DNA of 64,000 nucleotides from JBJYIN01 sp046237015. Its GTDB lineage: Bacteria; Pseudomonadota; Gammaproteobacteria; Enterobacterales; Enterobacteriaceae. A program made the position numbers and the translations under genes. Where the stretch lies: NCBI RefSeq assembly GCF_046237015.1, contig NZ_JBJYIN010000005.1, forward strand, positions 186,001 to 250,000, in the 5' to 3' direction. Within the stretch, counting starts at the first letter, position 1. Each line of letters begins with the position of its first letter. Below are positions 8,937 through 17,499 of the stretch, piece after piece. The notes under the pieces were generated by a model. The model had not been told where the DNA came from, ran no database searches, and saw only the letters and a list, made by a program, of their open reading frames with translations.

Positions 8937-9015
8937 AGTCAGTCACTTTTTTCCGCAGTGCCGAAAATGGGATAAGCCAATAGCGATGTGGGTCAACCCG
9001 ACGAAAAATGCTATT

Positions 9016-9034
9016 GAGAAGTATTTGCATTACC
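9016..9034 (+). promoter_or_regulatory. Fur-like box, regulator side
   Basis: GAGAAGTATTTGCATTACC matches the 19-base Fur consensus at 12 positions by my count and lies about 118 bp before the regulator ATG. Modest evidence only. Confidence 0.3.
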
Positions 9035-9151
9035 ATTTTGGCGCAGTCATTGTTACATTTGTCGTTCAGGATGAGGTTTGCACTAACAGCAAACTGCTTT
9101 GCCAAAACATCAAAATGGCGGGGGATAACCAGACATTACAAAGGGGGAATC

Positions 9152-10135
9152 ATGCAAAATACTATTCCGTCGTCAAAATCCATCTATAAGAACCATCTTG
9201 TTGAACAGTCCAGCCTTCTATCGAATGATTACCGTGTATTCGGTCCAAAATGGGTAGATGACACACCGGTGCTCTTTGGTAGCTTCAGCGTGACCCAGCT
9301 AAACCAGCATGTGACATTGCATACTGCCGATGTACTCAACCTGCATAACATGAAGACGCAGGGAATCCTCAGCAGTTCGATAAAACTAGCCATCGTTGTT
9401 AACGGCACCGCGCACGTGACATTTGGAGAACAGCAGTTGCATCTGGGCGATCAGCAACCGGCGTCACTAATCATGTTAACCGAACCCACGCTGTTTACAC
9501 GCACGGGCAAACGTGATGAATATGAACGCACAATTTCACTGACTTTCAGCCGCGAATGGCTGTACGGCAATCTGCTTGATAGCGTCGACGACTGGCAAGC
9601 TATTTATGATTTTACGCAAACACACCTCGCCACCCACCTGTGGACACCTTCGCGCCATGCGCTGGCTATTGCCCTGCAAATACTCAACGCGGAACCCTGC
9701 AAAACACCGCTCCAGCGCCTCTATCTTGAAACACAGTGTATGAATCTGATCATCGAAGCCTTCACCTCGTTGACCGCCAGCGCAACACAGGAAAAAACAA
9801 ATGGCGTCACGTTACGGGGCTACCATCGTATCCAACAGGTAAGAGACATGTTGGAAAGCGGTGCTGCCGATCGGCTTTCTATGAGTGAGATCGCCAAGAG
9901 CGTTAATATGAGCGAAAGTACGCTACAACGGCATTTTCGTCAGACGTTTAACATGACAGTATTCGAATACCTGCGAAATTGTCGTTTGCAACGCGCCATG
10001 CTGGCGTTGAAAAAAGATGGAATTGGTATCGCACAGGCCGCCAGCATCGCGGGCTATAATAGTCCAGCCAATTTCGCTACGGCTTTGCGACGTGCATTTG
10101 GTATCACACCAGGGCAGATTAAAGATCGCTTCTGA
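9152..10135 (+). CDS. AraC-family transcriptional regulator, PchR-like
   Basis: A 327-residue regulator with an N-terminal ligand-sensing region and a C-terminal double helix-turn-helix of about 100 residues. HTH 1 is SMSEIAKSVNMSESTLQRHFRQ; HTH 2 is GIAQAASIAGYNSPANFATALRRAFG, ending in the usual G-x-T-P-G-Q. The start is ATG 9152 with GGGGG 4 nt upstream; the frame is open back to 9008 but without a good ribosome binding site. Regulators of this type next to TonB receptors usually activate the receptor in response to the ferric siderophore. That is the expected role here from divergence with the fepA-type gene. Confidence 0.85.
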   Translation: MQNTIPSSKSIYKNHLVEQSSLLSNDYRVFGPKWVDDTPVLFGSFSVTQLNQHVTLHTADVLNLHNMKTQGILSSSIKLAIVVNGTAHVTFGEQQLHLGDQQPASLIMLTEPTLFTRTGKRDEYERTISLTFSREWLYGNLLDSVDDWQAIYDFTQTHLATHLWTPSRHALAIALQILNAEPCKTPLQRLYLETQCMNLIIEAFTSLTASATQEKTNGVTLRGYHRIQQVRDMLESGAADRLSMSEIAKSVNMSESTLQRHFRQTFNMTVFEYLRNCRLQRAMLALKKDGIGIAQAASIAGYNSPANFATALRRAFGITPGQIKDRF

Positions 10136-10256
10136 ATCCTTATATAACGCAATCAAATACCATATTTCATTTGGTTATTAATCCCCTATCATCGGCGCAC
10201 AGTAGATTAAGGTATCTTTACTATCGATCTTCTTCACTGTCGACCTTCTTCTGCTT

Positions 10257-11585
10257 ATGACCAACCCAACAGATTTAACAACGACGTTTGCTCAACGGAT
10301 TACATGCAGTTTACCTAATCAGTTGGCAATTGATGCGGCACGTCTCGGCGTAACCGATTTTGTTGCTACCGCACTACCCATTACCCAAGGTGCAATTACC
10401 GATAGCGGACTACCGTCGCTAAAGCAGGTTTTCAGCGGCAATGACAGTCAAACCACAAGCTTGATTCTGGGCTATGTTGGCCATGCACTGGACTTCGATG
10501 ATTACCATCTGGCCTTTCGAGGGCATCCCAGCACAACAATATTACCGGCGCTGTTTGCACTCTCGGCAGAGTATCCGCACATCACCGAGGAAGCCTTTCT
10601 GATTGCCTATGTTATTGGCGTTGAAGCCGCAGGCAGGCTGGGTCTGGCTTGTGGATCTCGCCACTATAGTCTCGGTTACCACAACACCGCGACATTAGGT
10701 GCCATCGCTGCAACTGCGGCGGCGGCTCGTTTACTCGGTGCATCGGTTGAACAAACGAAGGTAGCGCTCGGGCTGGCAGCGACGCAAGCGGCGGGTTTAC
10801 GCGCACAGTTCGGCTCCGCCGCGAAACCGCTTCACGCCGGGCTTGCCGCCAGAACAGGCGTCACCGCGCTCAAGCTCTCACTGGCGGGTTTTCATGGCAA
10901 TACAGAACAGGTTATCGACGCTTTTCTGGTTGCGCATGGTGATGGGAAACAACAACCAACGCAGCTCACCGCATCCTGGGGAACGCCGTGGCGTATTCTT
11001 TCTCCCGGTCTGGAATTCAAACGTTATCCGACTTGCGGGGGAACACACAGTGCAGCGGAAGCGGCTTTTGAACTCAGAAAGCAATGGAACGCACAGCATG
11101 GTGTCAAACCACTGACGGATAGCGTAGCGCGTATCACCGTTTCTTTCCCACCCGGTGGTGATATCGCGCCCTTTATCCACAGAGCAACAACGGGAGTTGA
11201 AGCTCGTTTCAGCCTGGAATACGTGATTGCTGCGGCACTGCTGGAAGGTGAACTAAAACTGGAGCGGTTCACTGAAGAACCTGTGGTTCCTGATATTCTG
11301 GCACTGGCCGACAAAGTGCAGCGCGTTGCCGACGAAACCGCGCCACCAGACGAACTCGATCCTGATGCCCGTTTCCATGAGGTGACTCTGTATTTACATG
11401 ATGGTTCCACACTCACCAAACGTGTTACCCGCCGGGAAACCGCAGATAAACCCACAGATCTACAGGCAAAACTACAACAAACGATAGGTTCACTCCCACA
11501 TCTGGATAGCAACCACATCGCCAGGCGTTGTGAACTCAGACAAGCTGGCGATTTACACTATCTACTGGGAATACTGTTTCCATAA
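10257..11585 (+). CDS. MmgE/PrpD family protein
   Basis: 442 residues, the usual family size. Family motifs in order: GYVGHALDFDDYH with HPS soon after, GYHNTATLGAIAATAAAARLLG, the FGSAAKPLHAG lysine-histidine segment, and KRYPTCGGTH. The fold covers 2-methylcitrate dehydratase (PrpD), cis-aconitate decarboxylase and uncharacterised members, and acts on tricarboxylic or related acids in the cytosol. No prpB, prpC or prpE neighbours are present, so it is not part of a standard propionate operon. No clear Shine-Dalgarno precedes ATG 10257. It is 121 bp after the AraC gene on the same strand and convergent with the MFS/enolase-superfamily pair, which may belong to the same acid-degrading pathway. 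The substrate is unknown. Confidence 0.85.
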   Translation: MTNPTDLTTTFAQRITCSLPNQLAIDAARLGVTDFVATALPITQGAITDSGLPSLKQVFSGNDSQTTSLILGYVGHALDFDDYHLAFRGHPSTTILPALFALSAEYPHITEEAFLIAYVIGVEAAGRLGLACGSRHYSLGYHNTATLGAIAATAAAARLLGASVEQTKVALGLAATQAAGLRAQFGSAAKPLHAGLAARTGVTALKLSLAGFHGNTEQVIDAFLVAHGDGKQQPTQLTASWGTPWRILSPGLEFKRYPTCGGTHSAAEAAFELRKQWNAQHGVKPLTDSVARITVSFPPGGDIAPFIHRATTGVEARFSLEYVIAAALLEGELKLERFTEEPVVPDILALADKVQRVADETAPPDELDPDARFHEVTLYLHDGSTLTKRVTRRETADKPTDLQAKLQQTIGSLPHLDSNHIARRCELRQAGDLHYLLGILFP

Positions 11586-11622
11586 ATACCGGCGTTCATC
11601 AACAACCACGCTGAAAGTGGAT

Positions 11623-11645
11623 GTGGCCAACCTAAGGTTGGCCAC
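11623..11645. terminator. Perfect hairpin between convergent genes
   Basis: GTGGCCAACC, loop TAA, GGTTGGCCAC gives a perfect 10-bp stem between the stops of the MmgE/PrpD gene (11585) and the MFS gene (11674). Neither side has a T tract, so if it terminates it is atypical. Confidence 0.45.
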
Positions 11646-11673
11646 GAGGGAAATGATTTGTACGGTCAATGAC

Positions 11674-12969
11674 TCACACAGCCGGAGCCCTGAGTAAGTC
11701 CACTTTTCCCTGACGAACAAAGAGAACCAACACGACGATCCCTAATACCGCTAAAATACTGGCGAGCATAAAGGCAGACTGATACCCGCCACCATACTGA
11801 ATCAAAAAACCAGTAATACCAGGAGAAAGAATACCGGCTAAATTCGCCAGCAAGTGGACAAAGCCACCGGCGGAACCGATACGCGCAGCAGGTACAATAT
11901 CCTGTAGCAGTGACCAACAGGCCTGCGGCGTCATGTAGGCAAAAATACTCGCGACAGTGATTAACCCAACGGCCATCGTCACATTTGAAGCATAAGCCGT
12001 CAACATGACGCAAACGGCGGCAATCGCCAGACCACAAAAAATCACCAGCTTACGCGAAAACAGAAAATTACCAGTCGTCCGATACAGCCAGTCAGAAATA
12101 ATGCCACCGCCAATAAACCCGCATGTTGCCCCCAGCCACGGCAAGATTCCTATGATGCTCATACTTTTAATATCGAGGTGTTGAAAATCGGTCAGATAAC
12201 TGGGTAACCAGGAGAGAAAAAAGAATTGAATATAGTTAAAACAAAAAAATGCGGCAGCAACGCCAAGAACCGGCATCGAGAACACATAATAAAAGATGCT
12301 ATGTTGATCGGATGTGCCCTCTTTTACCACATGATTCGACGATGCTGCGGGACGCTGACTCACAATAAGCGCCGTTTCTTCCTCGCTCACACGGTGATGT
12401 AACTCTGGTTTATCGCGGAAAAATATCAACCAAAACGCTAGCCACACGAATCCCAGTAGCGCAATCACAATAAAAGAAATACGCCAGCCAAAGCTCAACC
12501 CAACCAGACCGACAACCGGTGCGGCCAGTGCTGCTCCCAACGGTTGACCCGCATTTGTCAGCCCAACCGCACGTCCGACTTCACGTTTAGGAAACCAGTT
12601 AGAAATAGACTTATTTGTCGTGGTTCCCATCGGCCCTTCGCCAATACCAAACAACACCCGTACAACCAAGAGATGAGCAAATCCAGAAACAATCGCCGTA
12701 GCACCGCAAAAAACAGACCATAGCCCGGCAGCCCACGCAAACACTTTACGAGGCCCGTATTTGTCAGCCCCCCAGCCGCCAATGAAACAAAAAAGACAGT
12801 ACCCGACAAAGAAACAACTGAACAAGATCCCCATCTGCGCATCATCAATATGAAGATCCTTTTTAATTAACGGAGCCATTACGGATAATGCCGCACGATC
12901 AAGATAATTAAGCATGCCAGCCAGAAATAACAAAAGTGCGACAACCCAACGATATTTATGCTGCAACAT
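11674..12969 (-). CDS. MFS transporter, ACS family (carboxylate/sugar-acid type)
   Basis: A 431-residue inner-membrane protein with about 12 hydrophobic segments. The first segment carries the ACS-style NYLDRAALSVMAPLIKKDL motif, followed by GGWGADKYGPRKVF (MFS loop 2-3 motif) and GIGEGPMG in segment 4. Known relatives carry glucarate, galactonate, hexuronates, phthalates and similar acids. Its ATG overlaps the last 14 nt of the upstream enolase-superfamily gene, so the pair is translationally coupled and the transporter very likely imports that enzyme's substrate. The substrate is not identifiable from sequence alone. Confidence 0.88.
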   Translation of the reverse strand: MLQHKYRWVVALLLFLAGMLNYLDRAALSVMAPLIKKDLHIDDAQMGILFSCFFVGYCLFCFIGGWGADKYGPRKVFAWAAGLWSVFCGATAIVSGFAHLLVVRVLFGIGEGPMGTTTNKSISNWFPKREVGRAVGLTNAGQPLGAALAAPVVGLVGLSFGWRISFIVIALLGFVWLAFWLIFFRDKPELHHRVSEEETALIVSQRPAASSNHVVKEGTSDQHSIFYYVFSMPVLGVAAAFFCFNYIQFFFLSWLPSYLTDFQHLDIKSMSIIGILPWLGATCGFIGGGIISDWLYRTTGNFLFSRKLVIFCGLAIAAVCVMLTAYASNVTMAVGLITVASIFAYMTPQACWSLLQDIVPAARIGSAGGFVHLLANLAGILSPGITGFLIQYGGGYQSAFMLASILAVLGIVVLVLFVRQGKVDLLRAPAV

Positions 12970-14119
12970 GTGATTTCTCCTCGCCGAACGTTAATGTCGC
13001 GCGGGCTATACAATATTGATCGATGACGGCCATATCAGGTTCAAAACCCAATCCGGGTAAATCAGGTAATTGCATATAAGGAGAAAACGCTAATTGCGGA
13101 TAAAGGTTATCTGTCCATTGAATATAAGGCACCTCCAATGCAACCTCGCTTGGCAGGGTGGCAACCAAATGCGCTGTTGCCATCAAACCTGCGCCATAAT
13201 AAAAACAATGGGGAACTACTTTTACCTTGTACTTATCAGCGAGTTTAAATACCTGAAGTGATGCACTAATCCCTCCGACTTTCGCAACGCTGGGTTGTGC
13301 AACCGAGATCGCATTGGCGACAAAGTGTTGAATAAATCCTTGTACGCCATTCGCATTTTCACCGGCGGCGATTGGAACGCCTTCAGCTTTGACCTGGGCC
13401 AGACCCGCAATATCATCCGGCGGCCAAACCGGTTCTTCCAGCCAGGTTAGCGATAAGTGACGCAGGGCTTTTGCATTCTTTACAGCTTCATCGACATCCC
13501 AGGGACAATTCACATCAACCATCAATGCGACATCCTGTGGTAACGCTTCTCGTACTGCGGCAATGGTTGTATAAGCTGTTTCATGTAATTTTATGGTTTT
13601 AAAACCCGCATGATACGCACGTAATGCATTCGTCACCGCCAGTGCAGGTTCGCCATAGCTCACCAGGCTGGCATAAACATCAATTTGGCTGCGGTGAGAA
13701 CCAAGGAACCGGTAAAGTGGAATACCCTGTTGTTTAGCCGCAAGATCCCATAGCGCAATATCTATCGCCGATAATGCATAGACAATCGGGCCAGAACGGC
13801 CAAAAGCGTGTAAGGCTTGTTCCGCACTCACCATCAGTGCCTGAATATCATCGGGTGATGGTCCAATTTCTTTCCCCAAGAAAAAATTTCCAACAACCCC
13901 TTGCAGCGCATTGAAGGTCACAGGGTTACAAAGATGCCCAAACCCTTCGCCCCATCCTTGTAATCCATTATCTGTTGTAACGCGAACTAATAATGTTTCC
14001 ATCTTTTTTAGCGTAGGAGAAGCAGCATTATAACGGTCGTTATCTAATTCATTTTCCTGGTTTCTTCCTGAACTAAAAGGAATGGCAAGACGAATCACTT
14101 CTATATTTGTAATCTTCAT
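12956..14119 (-). CDS. Enolase-superfamily enzyme (mandelate racemase/muconate lactonizing type)
   Basis: 387 residues with a capping domain (1-130) and a beta/alpha barrel. The metal ligands are visible as D202 (VDVNCPW), E228 (TWLEEPVWP) and E254 (AAGENANG). The catalytic bases are unusual. The strand-2 K-x-K motif reads K177-L-H179. The end of strand 6, normally QPD in the racemase/acid-sugar-dehydratase group or a Lys in the muconate group, is QPS (S277). H304 (VVPHCFYYG) is present. So it belongs to the superfamily and binds Mg2+, but the standard His-Asp dyad is incomplete and the reaction cannot be assigned. It is the first gene of a two-gene operon with the MFS transporter. Confidence 0.85.
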   Translation of the reverse strand: MKITNIEVIRLAIPFSSGRNQENELDNDRYNAASPTLKKMETLLVRVTTDNGLQGWGEGFGHLCNPVTFNALQGVVGNFFLGKEIGPSPDDIQALMVSAEQALHAFGRSGPIVYALSAIDIALWDLAAKQQGIPLYRFLGSHRSQIDVYASLVSYGEPALAVTNALRAYHAGFKTIKLHETAYTTIAAVREALPQDVALMVDVNCPWDVDEAVKNAKALRHLSLTWLEEPVWPPDDIAGLAQVKAEGVPIAAGENANGVQGFIQHFVANAISVAQPSVAKVGGISASLQVFKLADKYKVKVVPHCFYYGAGLMATAHLVATLPSEVALEVPYIQWTDNLYPQLAFSPYMQLPDLPGLGFEPDMAVIDQYCIARATLTFGEEKSHVAA

Positions 14120-14331
14120 ATTTCCCTCTTATACAAATAACAAAAACATGTAAGACGAAGCGTTAACCATATGTTTTATATGCATTTAAAAACAAACATC
14201 GTCAGAATTATAAAAAGGAGAGAAGTGACTAACATTATTAATACGCCCAGCATTAATTATGCTTGTCTCATTATTTTTTAGGCAAATGAATAGCGACGCG
14301 TGAATGCCATCACAAGAAGAAAATTATATAA

Positions 14332-14379
14332 ATATCCCCTAAACCAGCACATAGGCAACTTGAAGTATGAGGGGTATAT
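14332..14379. repeat. Degenerate ERIC-family remnant
   Basis: The right end, 14355-14378, reads GCAACTTGAAGTATGA then GGGGTATA, the terminal sequence of the ERIC-family copies at 16895-17004 and 41564-41838. A short left-end trace, ATATCCCCT, is at 14332-14340. The interior is deleted. Confidence 0.65.
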
Positions 14380-14447
14380 GACAGATATAGGCGTAGCCAC
14401 GCTTTCCTATACGGGATGCCGCAGGCAGTCGGATGTCATACTTAACA

Positions 14448-14484
14448 CCCTAGATCGCCTAGCGCGATGATAGGCGGTCTAGGG
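14448..14484. terminator. Long hairpin downstream of the lipoprotein gene
   Basis: CCCTAGATCGCCTA (14448-14461) and TAGGCGGTCTAGGG (14471-14484) pair at all 14 positions (one G-U) with a 9-nt loop. On the plus strand CTTTCGT follows. It lies 84 bp past the stop of the leftward lipoprotein gene and may end that transcript, although the T tract is poor. Confidence 0.4.
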
Positions 14485-14567
14485 CTTTCGTGTTCAATCA
14501 CGCGCCATAGACCGCACTACAATGTACTGCACAACAATGTTACCGCACTACAATATTGAAGAAAAAC

Positions 14568-16862
14568 CTAAGGAGAGACAACCACTTCCTTTAAAGGCTG
14601 GTGATTACGCCAGTTTTTAACCTTGTCGACTTCAAATAGACTGACGCGGCTAAAATCAGCCGATGACATCTCAAGGTATCCATCCTGTATCAAATATCCA
14701 CCATACTCAACCGGGAAAATCACTTCGCCACGCTCACTCACAATCCCTATCCGTTTTCTGACATTGGCAGAGCCGAGTTCCCTCACGGAATAAGCATCAA
14801 TTTCTGGCACATATTCCAAATCACTACCCACACGCGTAAATAATATCTTTCCCTGCTTATTGACAAGATTGACAATCTTTTCATCAGAACCAATAACAAT
14901 AATACGGTCCTTATTTTTAATCATTCTGATGTCTTTACCTGAGGCAATCACTCGGGCATTTTTATCAAGTAAGTCCTCTTTGATCTTTTCCGTCACACTC
15001 ATACTGTCAGATTCTTGAATATTGACGTGAGAGCCAATATAAACACCGTCATGCCATTTCAATTCGTGATAAGTTGGTTTCAATAACCATTTATGATCTT
15101 TTAAATCATACAGCCCGAGCTTGTTCTCATCACCACCGATAACGAATCGCTGCTCAATGATGCCTTTAAATACCGGAGTATAAAGGAGAGATTTCCCTTT
15201 ATCGTCAAATATAAATCCTTCATATGTCGCTCTATAAGTATGTTCACCCCACGGTTTGTATTTAGTCGCCAATAGATAAGGTTCGCTTTCACTAAAATTA
15301 AAATATCCGTCATCTGGAGCAGGAATAATTAAGTTACCTGTACTATCAAGCAGCCCTTCCTTAACGACGAAATAGCGCTCACTGGTATCATCGCGAGAAC
15401 CTTCCGGGCGGTTATACTTAAACAGATTTTTTTTCTCTTGCTCTGGAATTGTGGGGAAACGAGCAAGATCGAGCTGCCGCAATACCTGAACAAACATCAA
15501 TCGTTCCAATGGCGTACCAGTGTCATGGGTCACCGTAAAATGCAAGGTAAATCCATCCTTGGCATCAACATAATATTCATAGCCATCGGACACCATATCG
15601 CCATAAACAAACACATGCTCATCTATCTGTTTTCCCTCAGGGATTTTTGCCTTCACCTCTGCCATTAATTCAGCACGTGTTTTGGTAGAAACAGAGACCA
15701 GCACATCATGTTCGTACCGACTACCTGACGGAAAGGCGATAGCCGTACGCCTCATCCTCTGTGTCATAAAACGGATCGGTTTTGCTAAAGCGTCATCGAT
15801 CGCTTCCCAGAGAATTTGATGCATATCAGCAAGATCAAATTCATCGGCAATCTTGATACCGTATTTTTCCTCCAGCGCCTGCTGAGATAACGCCAAATCG
15901 CGCATAGATAATACTTGTTCGCCACGGTAGCGTTTATCCATCGTGCGCAACACGGCAAATGCTTTAGCGAGCGGTACAATTTCTTCAGTATTGGCTAAAC
16001 CGACAAAATAGCGATGGGTCGATTCATCATATTGAAAATATACCGCTTCCAGTATGCCTTGCCGGTTGTAATAAGCAGCACCGCTGTCTGACTGGAATAA
16101 GACTTCATTTTGACCTTCCAACCACAATGCCAAATTAAAATCGCTTTTCTCTGCGCTAACGGTAAACAGATCAAAATCAGTCTGTTGATCCTGATGGGTA
16201 TAGATCAGTGTGTCTTCATTTTCTTTATCGATCAGCAGACGCCCCATTCTGCGGATATACATACCGGATTTCCGCTGACTGATTTTGTCAAACATGCGAA
16301 ACGGTAGTTTAATGGTAAAATTGGCCTCTGGCGAAAATAGAATACCGGGGAAATCGTCCATTGGCACTTGATTAAACATACTTTTTTGCTCAAGAAGCTG
16401 CGTTTCTCTGGCGATTCTCCACTTTTCAAAATTTTGCTTGATTCTGATGACTTCCGGTGATTGATCGTCCTTCTTCTTCAGGATCATCGTAATTTCACAG
16501 TCATAAATCGAACAGGCTGATTTTCTATCTGACACTAATCGAATCGTGTTTTTCTCATCTATATTTATCGTATGCCACACATTTTCGATCTGAATCCGAT
16601 TACCTTTCAGCTCCTCGGTATACCGTTTTTTTGGGGTATAATATGTCGCTTGCGTGGAGGTAAAATTGAAATAGATATCGTCTTTAATCTCTTTAAGGCC
16701 TTCAGAAACGGCTGATTTGAAGGGGTCATCCTCTTTATTACTAGCCCCATCAAATACAATACGAATATCATCAATCAGATAGGTTCCCTCGCTAATTTTC
16801 TTTTCTCCGTCACACCCCGATAACCATAACGCCAGAATGAACACACCCAGGTACTTCTTCAT
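14568..16862 (-). CDS. Large WG-repeat-like lipoprotein
   Basis: 764 residues. The signal peptide ends in the lipobox L-S-G-C (lipidated C17), and the +2 residue is Asp, which in enterobacteria retains lipoproteins in the inner membrane facing the periplasm. Residues about 20-150 form a domain shared with the small lipoprotein upstream, including SACSIYDCEITM with two spaced cysteines. The C-terminal 250 residues hold several WG-like repeats, for example GLLDSTGNLIIPAP, KLGLYDLKDHKWLLKPTY and RIGIVSERGEVIFPVEYGG. The middle has no domain I recognise. Function unknown. Its neighbour at 17041-17499 is a paralogue of the first domain; an ERIC-family repeat separates them. Base composition is visibly more AT-rich than the flanking core genes, suggesting transfer. 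Confidence 0.82.
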   Translation of the reverse strand: MKKYLGVFILALWLSGCDGEKKISEGTYLIDDIRIVFDGASNKEDDPFKSAVSEGLKEIKDDIYFNFTSTQATYYTPKKRYTEELKGNRIQIENVWHTINIDEKNTIRLVSDRKSACSIYDCEITMILKKKDDQSPEVIRIKQNFEKWRIARETQLLEQKSMFNQVPMDDFPGILFSPEANFTIKLPFRMFDKISQRKSGMYIRRMGRLLIDKENEDTLIYTHQDQQTDFDLFTVSAEKSDFNLALWLEGQNEVLFQSDSGAAYYNRQGILEAVYFQYDESTHRYFVGLANTEEIVPLAKAFAVLRTMDKRYRGEQVLSMRDLALSQQALEEKYGIKIADEFDLADMHQILWEAIDDALAKPIRFMTQRMRRTAIAFPSGSRYEHDVLVSVSTKTRAELMAEVKAKIPEGKQIDEHVFVYGDMVSDGYEYYVDAKDGFTLHFTVTHDTGTPLERLMFVQVLRQLDLARFPTIPEQEKKNLFKYNRPEGSRDDTSERYFVVKEGLLDSTGNLIIPAPDDGYFNFSESEPYLLATKYKPWGEHTYRATYEGFIFDDKGKSLLYTPVFKGIIEQRFVIGGDENKLGLYDLKDHKWLLKPTYHELKWHDGVYIGSHVNIQESDSMSVTEKIKEDLLDKNARVIASGKDIRMIKNKDRIIVIGSDEKIVNLVNKQGKILFTRVGSDLEYVPEIDAYSVRELGSANVRKRIGIVSERGEVIFPVEYGGYLIQDGYLEMSSADFSRVSLFEVDKVKNWRNHQPLKEVVVSP

Positions 16863-16894
16863 TCTTTCATCCTTGTTAAATTAAAAAAACATCA

Positions 16895-17004
16895 ATAACC
16901 AAAATAATTCGAGCTGCGTGACAAAACGTTATTGTTTTGAACAACGTTATACCCTGGCTGTTTAAGCAGCCAACACACAAGCGGCTTGAAGTATGACGGA
17001 TATA
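16895..17004. repeat. ERIC-family repeat, short copy
   Basis: A 110-bp element between the two lipoprotein genes. Its ends are inverted: ATAACC then AAAATAATTCGAGCTGC on the left, and GCGGCTTGAAGTATGACGG then ATATA on the right, matching at about 16 of 23 positions. Its right 39 bp (16966-17004) match 41801-41838 closely (CAGCCAAC, CACAAGC, GCTTGAAGTATGACGG). The typical ERIC core is missing and replaced by a different hairpin around AACGTT. Confidence 0.75.
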
Positions 17005-17040
17005 CAAGACGAGTACATCACTGTTCCGAATAAATCAGGT

Positions 17041-17499
17041 CTATTCAGCTTTCTTCTTCTCATCAATATGTTGTTTCATCTTGACAAATTCTGGTGACTT
17101 TTCTTCAACCTGCTTCAATGTCATTGAAATTTCACAATCAAAGAAATCACAGTTTGTTTTTTTATCCGATACCAGACTGATCGTATCTTTTTCATCCTTT
17201 TTTACCGTCAGCAATATATCGTTGAATTTCATCCGTCCATCTTTAAGGCCAGCATCATACTTTTCGCCGTCAATGTAGTAAAAACCTTGATCAGATATGA
17301 AACTAAAATAGATACCATCTTTGCTATCAACCGCTCTTTTGGCAATCCCCTGCTGAATCACAGACAGCTCTTCTTTAGTCATCACCTCTTCGCTGTTATC
17401 GAATTCAAGATGAATCTTATCAATAAGATAAAACTTTTCCCCGCTATCACACCCCGACAACCATAACGCCAGCATGAACACACCCAAGTATTTCTTCAT
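17041..17499 (-). CDS. Small lipoprotein, paralogue of the neighbouring large one
   Basis: 152 residues from ATG 17499, which has AAGGA 8 nt upstream; the frame is open to 17553 but that extension has no support. Lipobox L-S-G-C at C17 with Asp at +2, the inner-membrane retention signal. The mature part aligns with residues about 20-165 of the large lipoprotein, including TNCDFFDCEISMTLK and the charged ending KMKQHIDEKKKAE. It lacks the long C-terminal region, so it is a truncated duplicate or a one-domain family member. The leader and ribosome binding site DNA (17447-17513) is identical to that of the large gene at 63 of 67 positions, more similar than the mature parts. Function unknown. 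Confidence 0.8.
   Translation of the reverse strand: MKKYLGVFMLALWLSGCDSGEKFYLIDKIHLEFDNSEEVMTKEELSVIQQGIAKRAVDSKDGIYFSFISDQGFYYIDGEKYDAGLKDGRMKFNDILLTVKKDEKDTISLVSDKKTNCDFFDCEISMTLKQVEEKSPEFVKMKQHIDEKKKAE

Larger units (their letters stand above)
8733..9151. other. fepA-type gene / AraC regulator divergent intergenic region
   Basis: These 419 bp hold the opposing promoters of the receptor and regulator genes and two weak Fur-like boxes (8918-8936 and 9016-9034). Short open frames starting at 8986 and 9008 run into the regulator but have no good ribosome binding site. No other gene is visible. Confidence 0.6.
14120..14567. other. Intergenic region upstream of the enolase-superfamily operon
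   Basis: These 448 bp have no convincing gene. The first about 200 bp are AT-rich and should hold the promoter of the leftward operon. They are followed by an ERIC remnant (14332-14379) and a strong hairpin (14448-14484) that may terminate the leftward lipoprotein gene. Confidence 0.6.

Noticed and set aside
9008..9151. 48-residue N-terminal extension of the AraC-family regulator
   Set aside because: The in-frame ATG at 9152 has a strong GGGGG ribosome binding site and the extension covers the promoter and a Fur-like box.
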